Shown: one piece after another, positions 30,518-40,087 of the stretch
Layout: every line of letters begins with the position of its first letter
Position numbering within the stretch: the stretch's first letter is position 1
Assembly: GCA_951213105.1 (NCBI GenBank)
Contig: OX578150.1
Coordinates: forward strand, 26,626,107 to 26,690,106
DNA length: 64,000 bases
Reading direction: 5' to 3'
Source: Amaurobius ferox
Taxonomy: Eukaryota; Arthropoda; Arachnida; Araneae; Amaurobiidae
Translations under genes and position numbers: made by a program
Notes under the pieces: generated by a model
What the model saw: only the letters and a program-made list of their open reading frames with translations
Told to the model about the DNA's origin: nothing
The model's database searches: none

Positions 30518-30800
30518 AAACGATAATATTTTGAAAAATTCGGATTTGAAATGCACAGTGTTTTTTTTTTTTAAATATGCACCACTGCACCTCTCAGAAA
30601 TAATGAAAACATAATTTAATATCCTTTCTTGGCAAATCTAAAAATTAAATAATTAAATCATTTTGCCGCATGTAGAAATAAGATTCAATACCTCTCATCA
30701 TTTAACATGCTAACAGAATTATAAAATGAGAGCCATTTCCATGATTAAATTTGAGAAGGATTTTGATATTCAAAAAAGTTATCGACAATTTTTACAAAAT

Positions 30801-31355
30801 GTGTAGCTGCTACTAAATGTTTACTAAATGTGTAGGTGCTACTAAGGGTCTACTAAATGTGTAGGTGCTACTAAGTGTTTACTAAATGTGTAGGGCTACT
30901 AAATGTTTACTAAATGTGTAGGTGCTACTAAGGGTCTACTAAATGTGTAGGTGCTACTAAGTGTTTACTAAATGTGTAGGGCTACTAAATGTTTACTAAA
31001 TGTGTAGGTGCTACTAAGGGTCTACTAAATGTGTAGGTGCTACTAAGTGTTTACTAAATGTGTAGGGCTACTAAATGTTTACTAAATGTGTAGGTGCTAC
31101 TAAGGGTCTACTAAATGTGTAGGTGCTACTAAGTGTTTACTAAATGTGTAGGGCTACTAAATGTTTACTAAATGTGTAGGTGCTACTAAGGGTCTACTAA
31201 ATGCGTAGGTGCTACTAAGTGTTTACTAAATGTGTAGGGCTACTAAATGTTTACTAAATGTGTAGGTGCTACTAAGGGTCTACTAAATGTGTAGGTGCTA
31301 CTAAGTGTTTACTAAGTGTGTAGGTGCTACTTAAGTGTTTATTAAATGTGTAGGG
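30801..31355 (+). repeat. Minisatellite with an 86-bp higher-order unit
   Basis: Monomers of 29, 29 and 28 bp (TGTGTAGGTGCTACTAAGGG-type, TGTGTAGGTGCTACTAAGTG-type and TGTGTAGGGCTACTAAATG-type, each ending TACTAAA) alternate in fixed order as an 86-bp unit. The order is copied about six times with almost no change (one C for T at about 31204). Edge units are more diverged. This is the pattern of recent unequal exchange of three-monomer blocks. It is not a CRISPR array: there are no unique spacers and the setting is eukaryotic. Confidence 0.9.
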
Positions 31356-32302
31356 TAGTTGATTTGATATCTTTGACTCAAAATATAATGAGTTCGCTGT
31401 TTGAGGTACAGATACGTTTTGATAGGGTTTTGTTGCTCCTCATAGGGGGCCGCAAATTTGTAGTACACAGCAGTTTTTTTACGTCATTGCAAGTATCGAC
31501 TATTTCATTTAGACGAGCGCATAAAAAGAACGAAACCGGTCTAAGGATGCTGCTACCTTCAACAGAAGCACAATCCCAAATTTAGTGCAGTCCCCTACTC
31601 CTAAAGCAAGTTCCATAGACAATTTCAGTAAATAAAGCAAAAGAAATTTCTTCTCAAGCATGTTTCAGTGCACTTCGCTATTTTGCACTTTTTAGAACAA
31701 TAATTTTCTTGGTTGTTCTAAATCCTATTACATTCCCCAATTAACATAAATATCATTAGGGTAATTAATTCTTGAGCTGCGACAACTATTTCTGTAATTA
31801 AAAACTTGAGAATTTCGCTGTAACCATAAAAACCTGAAACTCAAGTTTTTCCACTCGAAATGATTAAAAAAAAAAAACTGCAGCAGCACATCGACTCGCT
31901 CTCTTTTTTTGGGGACCTCTTTCTTTCAAAACTTTTGAATTAGAATCGGATTAGAATCAACCAACCGATAAATTCCTCGGAAGAGAATGTGAAGAGTAAA
32001 GTCGTAAGTAGTTTATCGGAGGTATTTTTTCCCTACATTTTTCATTGAACAGGGATTTTTTTTTTTATCGATATCAATTCTTATTAACTTAACAATACAT
32101 CTCTTCGTCTATATTTTCGTTCAGCATTGTAAATAATCTTTCTGCCCTATCCAGAGTTAGAACCGTGAACTTTTTTATACTGGCCAACAGACAACTGGGA
32201 CAAAATTACAAGCAAATGTGGAAGTGGAGTCTGCATAATCATTCTTCTCCCTCAAATGCCAGATTAATGTGCAACTTGACAATTTGACTCATGGAACTTT
32301 AA
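31356..32302. other. Unassigned sequence
   Basis: No gene was recognised. A 79-codon frame at 31346-31585 has no domain. The last four bases of the interval plus context form the TTAA (32299-32302) used by the piggyBac element. Confidence 0.45.
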
Positions 32303-32672
32303 CATTAGAACGACGGAAGCGGTCATTTTGACCGCATAACTACTTTGAGAAAAGATTCCTCCAAAACGGCTAATCCCAGTCCATTGAAATTTTATGACTT
32401 TTCTTATTTTCTTAAAGTTATTGAAAACACAGAAGAAAGGTATCCTAAGTTTTATAATAAGAGAACAAATCAACGATCTTCCTAGAACGACGGCAGGGGT
32501 CAAAATGACCGCTAGAGAGATTTGACACAATGATGCAATCCGACTGCGGCGTTGCGCTACTGTAAGCCGTAAGAATGATTGCATCGGCTTTTTAGCATTA
32601 TTCGGCGTGTTTCAAGAACGAACAACGACTGTGCCAGTGCTGGATGTAAATTATTGCATAAAATTTTGGCGC

Positions 32673-33084
32673 GATGTCTCGTGGGAAGTGACTGATTACT
32701 GATGAGTGTCTAGCACTTTTGCAGCAACTTAGCGAGAATTCCAGTGACAACGGAAGTGATAGTGATGCAGATTTTGTAGTTTCTTATTAAAATGAAATTG
32801 CGGAGAGCAGCGTCAGCTCCTCAGAGGTGCAAACAGACTCTGACGGTGACGATATGTCCAATTCAACTCACCTTCAACGCAATCCCTCTACTTTAGCAAA
32901 TCTTCGTGCCAAAGATGGTACTGAGTGGAAAATATTGGATAAAAGCACAGCTCTTTCCGGGAAATTTGGTTCTCAAAACGTCGTGAAAAAAAAAAAAGGC
33001 TGTCCCAACTCTGTAAGCAAATAGGAATGTATGCAAGAACGCTTATTGCAAAAATGTGTCGAAGAAACATCCAAAATGCTGTAA
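32673..33084 (+). pseudogene. piggyBac transposase, N- and C-terminal remnants fused by deletion
   Basis: From the ATG at 32673, with early stops, the translation has the acidic Ser/Asp-rich N-terminus of piggyBac transposases (SENSSDNGSDSDADF, SSEVQTDSDGDDM), then DGTEWKILDKS...QNVV, the start of the DDE_Tnp_1_7 region. The sequence then jumps at an A-run (32985-32997) to KGCPNSVSK, a stop and ECMQERLLQKCVEETSKML, resembling the Cys-rich tail. The catalytic core is deleted. The 65-codon open frame at 32827-33024 is the longest open part. Confidence 0.65.
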
Positions 33085-33125
33085 CTATGATGTTTTTGTT
33101 TTGAATTAAAGATATGTTGTATTTT

Positions 33126-34065
33126 TACTTTCCTTATATGCATAATGTATAAGGAAAGTATTGTGACGGGATCGAAAATTCGAATTCGAGTTTTCGACGG
33201 GAGAGCACGTTTCAAGCATCCCTGATCACGAATCGAACATTTTTGAGGTGATGTCTGTGTGTGTGTGTGTGTGTGTGTCAGTGAGTCTGTGGAGACGATA
33301 ACAGACGAACGAATAAAGCGATTCAAATGAAATTTGGTACAAAAATCACAATCCATGAATACTGGAAGCCTATTGTTTTAAAACACAATCGAAAGTTCAG
33401 AACCCCCCTAAAATTTCGAGTGAAATTTTGAAAAAAATCATCAAAAAATCAAAATCTTTAGTAAAGTTACGCAAATAGACATTTCTTATGTAATTTTTCT
33501 TGAGAAAACGATTGACATAAACTTTAGAACGCTAGCATGAACCGTTCTCGAGATATTGCACATTTTTAAATAAATTTATCAAAAAAATCCCATAAATTAA
33601 AAAAAAAATATTAACTGTTGAGAAACAGGTTTACTTTTCATATGAAATATCATGCGATAAATTTGGTGACATCATTCTCATGGATCTAACTCGTTCCATT
33701 CACGAGAAAAGATACTTTGAGTAATACTTTTGTATGTGAAAGCACAATAGTCATTTATTTGCTGTAAGAATAATTTGTCTTTCCGTCCGTAACGCCTGGC
33801 GAGGTTTTGGCGACAAATTTAGCGGAATGTCGCCAACTTGGCGACATTTTTAAATGTTGCCAAATTAACTAAAATCTCGCCAAAAGGATAAATATGACGC
33901 TAAATCAATGAAAATCATGACTAATTGAAGAAAATTCAATATCTTGGAAGGAGTATAAGTATCTACTATAAGAATAACATTTTTTTAACTGTAAAAGTAG
34001 TAAATTCATTGCATTTATTAATTATTGCAATTATATAAGGAAAGTCATGTGTTGCCCACATCAGA
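33126..34065 (-). mobile_element. HINE-A copy inserted in piggyBac
   Basis: Complete: hairpin at 33126-33160, TG microsatellite at 33256-33278, GGCGA/TCGCC module at about 33790-33905, and CCCACATCAGA at 34065. It sits in a T-rich site of the piggyBac 3' region, so it inserted after the piggyBac. Confidence 0.8.
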
Positions 34066-34140
34066 TTTTTTCTATGGCGGTCAAATTGACCGCTGCCCTT
34101 CGTTTTAGGTAGTTAAAAATATCCGTCGTTCTAGTGTTAA

Positions 34141-35000
34141 ACAAGATCTAACTGACCACCTATTACAATTTTTACCTCAGGTTAACTTCCTGAGGTTATT
34201 TTTATCCTCCAGTTTAGCTTTCTGACCTCCTGATTTGAAATCGGTACTCAACATTCCACTGATTTCGGGCTAGTGGTACTAAGGTCACTGCACTAGTCTG
34301 CAAGGTTAATTTGTTTATATTTGATGATTTCAAAATTATTCAAAATTCAAAGCGCCTTACAACTTCTCAATAAGAGGTCACTTAAGTGCACACGTTAGAC
34401 CTATCTATAGTAAAGTAATCATGTCTGATCGAATAAAAGTACTTGCAGCGCTCCTAGCGGAGAATTGAAAAAGTTAGGCACACGAACTCGTCAACAAAGC
34501 GAGATAGATGGAAAATATCAATTAAAAAGTTGCAATGCGTTGCTTAATTAGTAGGAATATGCATTAATTATGCATGAAACGCGTATATAGAAGGCAATAA
34601 AATACGTGATATTTCATCTGTTGCTAGATGTGCAGTCACTACATATAAGTAATTATATAAAATATAATATCCTAAAGCCCATTATTGAGTCAAATGTATG
34701 CCTCCTGTAATGAATTTGGACCCCGATATCAAATATACCAGGGCACAAAAGATTATCTTGCAATTTGTCGTTTAGTTACCTACGCATTTTGTATAAAGAA
34801 ATATTTCATATTGGAAATATTCTAAGGAGAATAAATATTCGTGAATGTGTCGAAAAGCACAGAATCAGAACAACTAAATAACATATGTGTAGCAAATATC
34901 AGTGGCCTAGCCGTATTTCAATTATATTATGAATAAAAGTTTGCTTAGCTGACTTATATGGTGAATTACAATGGATAAATATTTTTCTCTCTACTGTTTT
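34141..35000. other. Unassigned sequence
   Basis: No gene, RNA or recognised repeat is visible between the piggyBac and the next HINE-A. Confidence 0.5.
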
Positions 35001-35867
35001 TACTTTCTTTATATACATAATGTATAAGGAAAGTATTGAGATGGGGTCATAAATTCGAATTCGAGTTTTCGACGGGAGAGCATGTTTCAAGCATCCCTGA
35101 TCCCGAATCAAGCATTTTTGAAGTGATGACTGTATGTGTGTAAAAGTATGGGTGTGTGTGTGAAAGTATGTGTGTGTGTGGAGACGATAACTGACGAACG
35201 AATGGACCGATTCGAACGAAATTTGGTACAAAAGCCACAATCCGTAAATACTGGAAGCTTATTGTTTTTATACGCCATCGAATGCTGAGAACCCCCCTAA
35301 ATTTTTCATGTGACATTTTGAAAAAATCGTCAAAAAATCAAAACCGCTAATAAAGTTACGCAATTAGACATTTCTTATGTAATTTTTCATTAGAAAACGA
35401 TTGACATAAATTCTAGAACGCTAACGTGAACCGTCCTCGAGATATTGCACATTTTTCAAAAAAATTATCAAAAGTCATATAAAATAAAAAAAAATATTAC
35501 CTATTGAGAAACACGTTCGCTTTTCATATGTAATATCATGCCATAAATTAGGTGGCATCATTCTCATGGATCTAACTCCTTCCATTCACAAGAAAAGATA
35601 CTTTGAGTAATACTTTTGTATTTGAACGCCAATAGTCATTCATCCGCTGCAAGAATAACTTATTTCTTCGTCCATAACGCTTGGCGAGATTTTGGCGACG
35701 AATTTGGTGGAATGTCGCGACATGGAAAATGACGACTCATTGACGAAAATTCAATATCTTGGAAAGAATGTAAATAACTACTATAAAAATAATCTATTTT
35801 TTTTTTACTGTAAAAGTAGAAAAGTCATTGCATTATATAAGGAAAGTCATGTGTTGCCCACATCAGA
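35001..35867 (-). mobile_element. HINE-A copy with a deleted GGCGA module
   Basis: Complete ends (hairpin from 35001; CCCACATCAGA at 35867) but only 867 bp, about 80-90 bp shorter than other copies. The segment around 35700-35730 jumps from GGAATGTCGCGACATGG to the ACGACTCATTGACG block, so most of the TTGGCGACTTTTTAAATGTT module is missing. Confidence 0.75.
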
Positions 35868-36540
35868 TTTTTTTTTCAAACCAACATCAGTAAAATCAAT
35901 TTAGTAATACAATAATCCATTTTATACTGAATAATATTATACATTTTAGGTGGTTAGAACGGGAAATGTCAATGAAAATCAGCACAGATTAATTTAATGG
36001 TGTTGCTAGGAGGAAATTACAATATGATAGACGATTTCATCAGTCCAGTGATTGATAACTTGTTTAAATGTAATTTTAGATGCGTCAGCATGCCACACCG
36101 TATACATAATTGCACTAATACGTTTTATAATTAGGTCATGATTAATTATTAATACTTATGGTACTTTAATGTATGAACTTAAAAAAAGGAATAGGAAGGT
36201 ATTTATGAGTAAATTTGCTGTGACCGGGACATCGTCATATAAAAAAATAATTTACCGAGCCGCAGTCTCACAAAGGTTGAGAAGCACTGGATTAGACAAC
36301 CTTGTGATTGACGTTTTTCTTCTATCTCACTATGTTTCGAAATTCGTGTTTATAACTTCTTCAATTTTCAACTAGGGGCGTTACAACTCCCTTTATTCGT
36401 TCGGGCATGGTAATGTTACTTAAAAATAGACTTAAAGTGTATACTCAGGGATATTTTATTCCGCAGTTGCTAGGGTGGGGGTGGGGTGGGGTGGGGCTTC
36501 AAGGTTTTCCTAGCTGTATTATTGTTGGCTGCCTAATTTT
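35868..36540. other. Unassigned AT-rich sequence
   Basis: No gene was recognised. A GGGTGGGGGTGGGGTGGGGTGGGG stretch lies at 36472-36496. Small frames here have no domain support. Confidence 0.45.
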
Positions 36541-37493
36541 TACTTTCCTTATATACATAATGTATAAGGAAAGTATTGTGACGGGGTCGAAAATTCGAAT
36601 TCGAGTTTGCGACGGGAGAGCACGTTTCAAGCATCCCTGATCACGAATCAAATATTTTTGAGGTGATGTCTGTGTGTGTGCGTGTGTGTGTGAAAGTATG
36701 TGTGTGGGTGTGTATGTGTGTCAGTGAGTCTGTGGAGACGATATCTCACGAACGAATGGAGCGATTCGAATGAAATTTGAAACAAAAATCACAATCCGTG
36801 AATACTGGAAGCCTATTGTTTTTAAACGTAATCGATTGTTCAGAACCCCCCTAAATTTTCGAGTGAAATTTTGAAAAAATCATCAAAAAATCAAAACCTT
36901 TAATAAAGTTACGCAAATAGACATTTCTTATGTAATTTTTTCTTAGAAAACGATTGACATAAACTTTAGAACGCTAGCATGAATAGTTCTCGAGATATTG
37001 CACATTTTTCAAATAAATTTATCAAAATATCCCATTAATTAAAAAAATATTAACTGTTGAGAAACATGCTCACTTTTCATATGTAATACTAATATCATGC
37101 GATAAATTTGATGACATCATTATCGTGGATCTAGCTCGTTCCATTCATGAGAAAAGATACTTTGAGTAATACTTTTGTATTTGAATGCCAATAGTCATTT
37201 ATCTGCTATAAGAATAACTTACTTCTCCGTCTATAACGTTTGGCGAGATTATGGCGACGAATTTGGCGGAATGTCGCCAACTTGGCGAATTTTTGAAATG
37301 TTGCCAAATTAACGAAAATCTCGCCAAATGGATAAAAATGACGCTAAATCAATGAAAATGACGACTAATGGTCGAAAATTCAATATCTTGGAAAGAATAT
37401 AATTATCTATTATAAGAAAAACCTATTTTGTTTCTGTAAAAGTAGTAAATTCGTTACATTATGTAAGGAAAGTCATGTGTTGCCCACATCAGA
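36541..37493 (-). mobile_element. HINE-A copy
   Basis: Complete 953-bp copy: hairpin from 36541, TG/TGAAAGTA microsatellite (about 36668-36722), intact GGCGA/TCGCC module (37240-37345) and terminal CCCACATCAGA. It is a good representative of the family consensus. Confidence 0.8.
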
Positions 37494-37500
37494 TTTTTTT

Positions 37501-37515
37501 ATAATTACAATCCGC

Positions 37516-37572
<57 letters not shown>

Positions 37573-37581
37573 CAATCCGCT
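37501..37581. repeat. (TA)n microsatellite between 18-bp direct repeats
   Basis: ATAATTACAATCCGCTAT occurs at 37501-37518 and again at 37564-37581, with about 45 bp of TA repeat between. Direct flanking repeats could be a target duplication around a minimal TA-tailed insertion or a slippage product. Confidence 0.75.
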
Positions 37582-38540
37582 ATTGTGCAATCAATTAAAC
37601 TCCCAGAACACGTATTTTCCCACACAGTCCATATATGCAAATTGTAATTCTTCGTCAAAATGTTCGATTACATTACAAGCCCCTCCCCCAAACTGAATTC
37701 GGCAATGTGCTGTTTCAAACTAATTAAAGATCGTCTATTGCCTGCCAGAAACACCAGATGGCGCTGTACAACGGGATGATGGGAGCAACGGAGCTCATTA
37801 GTGTTGCATGGACTTTGATTATGCAATGATGGACGATTTTGATTATGTGAGAAACGGGAGATGGGGAGAGCCTTTTAACCAATCAATAGCATCTGCGAAC
37901 GACAAGAATTCACGTCTACTTGAGGGTGATGGGGGGGGGGGGGGGGGGAAGTGGAATGGGAGTAGCACAACAGGGACAGAATAGTCTAGGGAAAATGGGG
38001 TGCTAAGGATGAAATCGACGGAAGCACAACATGTTCATTTAAATTGAAGACAAAGAATATTTGTTGATGTTCTAGACTTGAACAATTTGGTAACAATCCT
38101 ATCGTTTCAGAATTCCCAATTATAGACGTTCAGATGAACTTAACATGTCTGATTGAACCAGCAATTGGTTTATATGACGATGTAGCATTATATTTTGAAA
38201 ATTCCTAGAATACTGTTTGCAGTATTATGTACAGGCTGGAGTCGTCAGAAAAAAAAAATTAGGAGGAGGGGGGGGGGGGGTGCAACAGAAAAGTTTATAG
38301 TTTTAATTCTCCAAAGATCATTTCAGAATTACTTATGTGCATGATTAAAATGCATATTTAAGCATTATAAACACGTTTTAGTAAATGCATTATCAACAAC
38401 CAAAATAATACTTTACTTAAAACGTTTTTAAAATGAAGATTATACATAAGTGTCTACTACATACAATTTTAATACTGGAACAGAATAGAGAAGGTTATGA
38501 CTCCTAAAACCGCCATTTCAGCGATGCCACTTGGGGACGT
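37582..38540. other. Unassigned sequence
   Basis: No gene. It holds a CTCF-like motif (37751-37765) and two G runs (about 37931-37948 and 38265-38280). Confidence 0.45.
37751..37765 (+). promoter_or_regulatory. CTCF-like binding motif (candidate)
   Basis: ACACCAGATGGCGCT matches the CCASYAGRKGGCRS CTCF consensus except at the first base. CTCF is conserved across arthropods. The motif is short, so chance occurrence in a 64-kb window is quite possible. Confidence 0.25.
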
Positions 38541-38690
38541 TACATAGGACTATACAACGCTATATAGAACTGTACAACGCTATATAGAACTGTACAACGC
38601 TATATAGGACTATACGACGCTATATAAGGCTACACAACGCTATATAAGACTACACAACGCTATATAAGACTATACGACGTTATATAGTGG
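38541..38690 (+). repeat. 20-bp minisatellite
   Basis: Seven to seven and a half units of exactly 20 bp (TATATAGAACTGTACAACGC, with variants GGACTATACGACGC and AAGACTACACAACGC). Confidence 0.9.
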
Positions 38691-38772
38691 TCGAAACTCG
38701 TTTAAAGTTTTAGATATATTTTCTATTCAATAACCTGCATTTATATTCTATCATCGCTATAACCCAGATTGT

Positions 38773-40065
38773 TACTTTCCTTATATATAGTATAATATAG
38801 ATATAATACATAGTATAAATAAATAAATAATGTATAAGGAAAGTCTTGTGATGGGGTCGAAATTTCGAATTCGAGTTTTCGGCGGGAGAGCAAGTTTCAA
38901 GCATCCCTGATCACGAATCGAACATTTTTGAGGTGATGTCTGTGTGTGTGTGTGAAAGTGTGTGTGTGAAAGTATGTGTGTGTGTGTGTGTGTGTGAAAG
39001 TATGTGTGTGAAAGTATGTGTGTGTGTGAAAGTGTGTGTGTGTGTGTGTGTGTGTATCAGTGAGTCTGTGGAGACGATATCCCACGAACTAATGGAGCGA
39101 TTCGAATGAAATTTGGTACAAAAATAACAATCCGTGAATACTAGAAGTTTATTGTTTTTACACACAATTGATTGTGACAATTCTGGTTGTATTCTGGAGG
39201 CCAAAAAACTTTTCCCATTTGCACTAAGTGCCGGCAAGTCCAGGCTTCGCCAGAACATATTTTGGACTGTCTCGGGCTGGACAGGGAGGACATTTATGGT
39301 TCTCCCCTTTTGGTATCGGATTTTATTAAAGTCAACGGTTTTACTGATCTGATCTGACTCGTTCAGACCAGATGGGAGATTAGCAACAACACAACACACA
39401 ATTGAATGTTCAGAACCCCTATAAATTTTCGAGTGAAATTTTGAAAAAATCATCAAAAAATCAAAGCCTTTAATAAAGTTAAGCAGATAGACATTTCTTA
39501 TGTAATTTTTCCTTAGAAAACGATTGACATAAACTTTAGATGGCTAGCATGAACCGTTCTCGAGACATTGCACATTTTTCAAATAAATTTATCAAAAAAT
39601 CCCATAAAGTAAAAAAAAAAATATAATAACTGTTGAGAAACATGTTCACTTTTCATATGTAATAGCATGCGATAAATTGGGTGATATCATTCTCTTGGAT
39701 CTAGCTCGTTCCATTCATGAGAGAAGATACTTTTAGTAATACTGTTGCATTTGAAGGCCAATAGTCATTTATATGCTATAAGAATAACTTATTTCTCCAT
39801 CCATAACGCTTAGCGAGATTTGGACGATGAATTTGGCGGAATGTCGACAACCTGGCGACTTTTTAAATGTTGCCATATTAACGAAAATCTCGCCAAATGG
39901 ATAAAAATGATGCTAAATCAATGATAATAACGACTCAGTGACGAAAATTCAATATCTTGGAAAGAATATAAGTATCTACTATAAGTGTAACCTATTCTTT
40001 GTTTACTGTAAAATTAGTAAATTCATTGCATTATATAAGGAAAGCCATGTGTTGTTCATAACAGA
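38773..40065 (-). mobile_element. HINE-A copy interrupted by a LINE fragment
   Basis: Ends are recognisable: a hairpin expanded by TATA-rich sequence (38773-38843), and AACACATGGCTTTCC on the minus strand near 40050. The microsatellite (38938-39058) alternates TG runs with GAAAGT. At 39160-39171 and 39394-39405 a 12-bp duplication brackets a LINE fragment. Without it the copy is ~1.06 kb. Confidence 0.75.
39172..39393 (+). mobile_element. LINE 3' fragment (5' truncated) with 12-bp target duplication
   Basis: Flanked by ACACACAATTGA (39160-39171, 39394-39405). Its frame reads CTKCRQVQASPEHILDCLGL...SPLLVSDFIKVNGF and ends at a TGA at about 39353-39357. This is the C-terminal tail of a jockey/CR1-like LINE polyprotein, after the RNase H, with a C-x2-C...H-x3-C zinc-knuckle. 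It ends GAGATTAGCAACAAC, an AAC-type tail like that of the SINEs at 6.5-7.0 kb. It is a typical dead-on-arrival 5'-truncated insertion. Confidence 0.7.
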
Positions 40066-40087
40066 TTTTTTATGTTAATAATTGCAA

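Larger units (their letters stand above)
32303..34136 (+). mobile_element. piggyBac element, internally deleted, with a HINE-A inside
   Basis: Flanked by TTAA at 32299-32302 and 34137-34140, the piggyBac target. Left end CATTAGAACGACGG; right end reverse-complemented CACTAGAACGACGG; both continue in a GCGGTCAATTTGACCGC-type subterminal motif. Removing the HINE-A (33126-34065) leaves about 0.9 kb that carries only the two ends of a transposase gene. It is a non-autonomous deletion derivative. Confidence 0.85.

Noticed and set aside
30801..31355. CRISPR array
   Set aside because: No unique spacers exist; every unit is a variant of one monomer, and the genome is eukaryotic.
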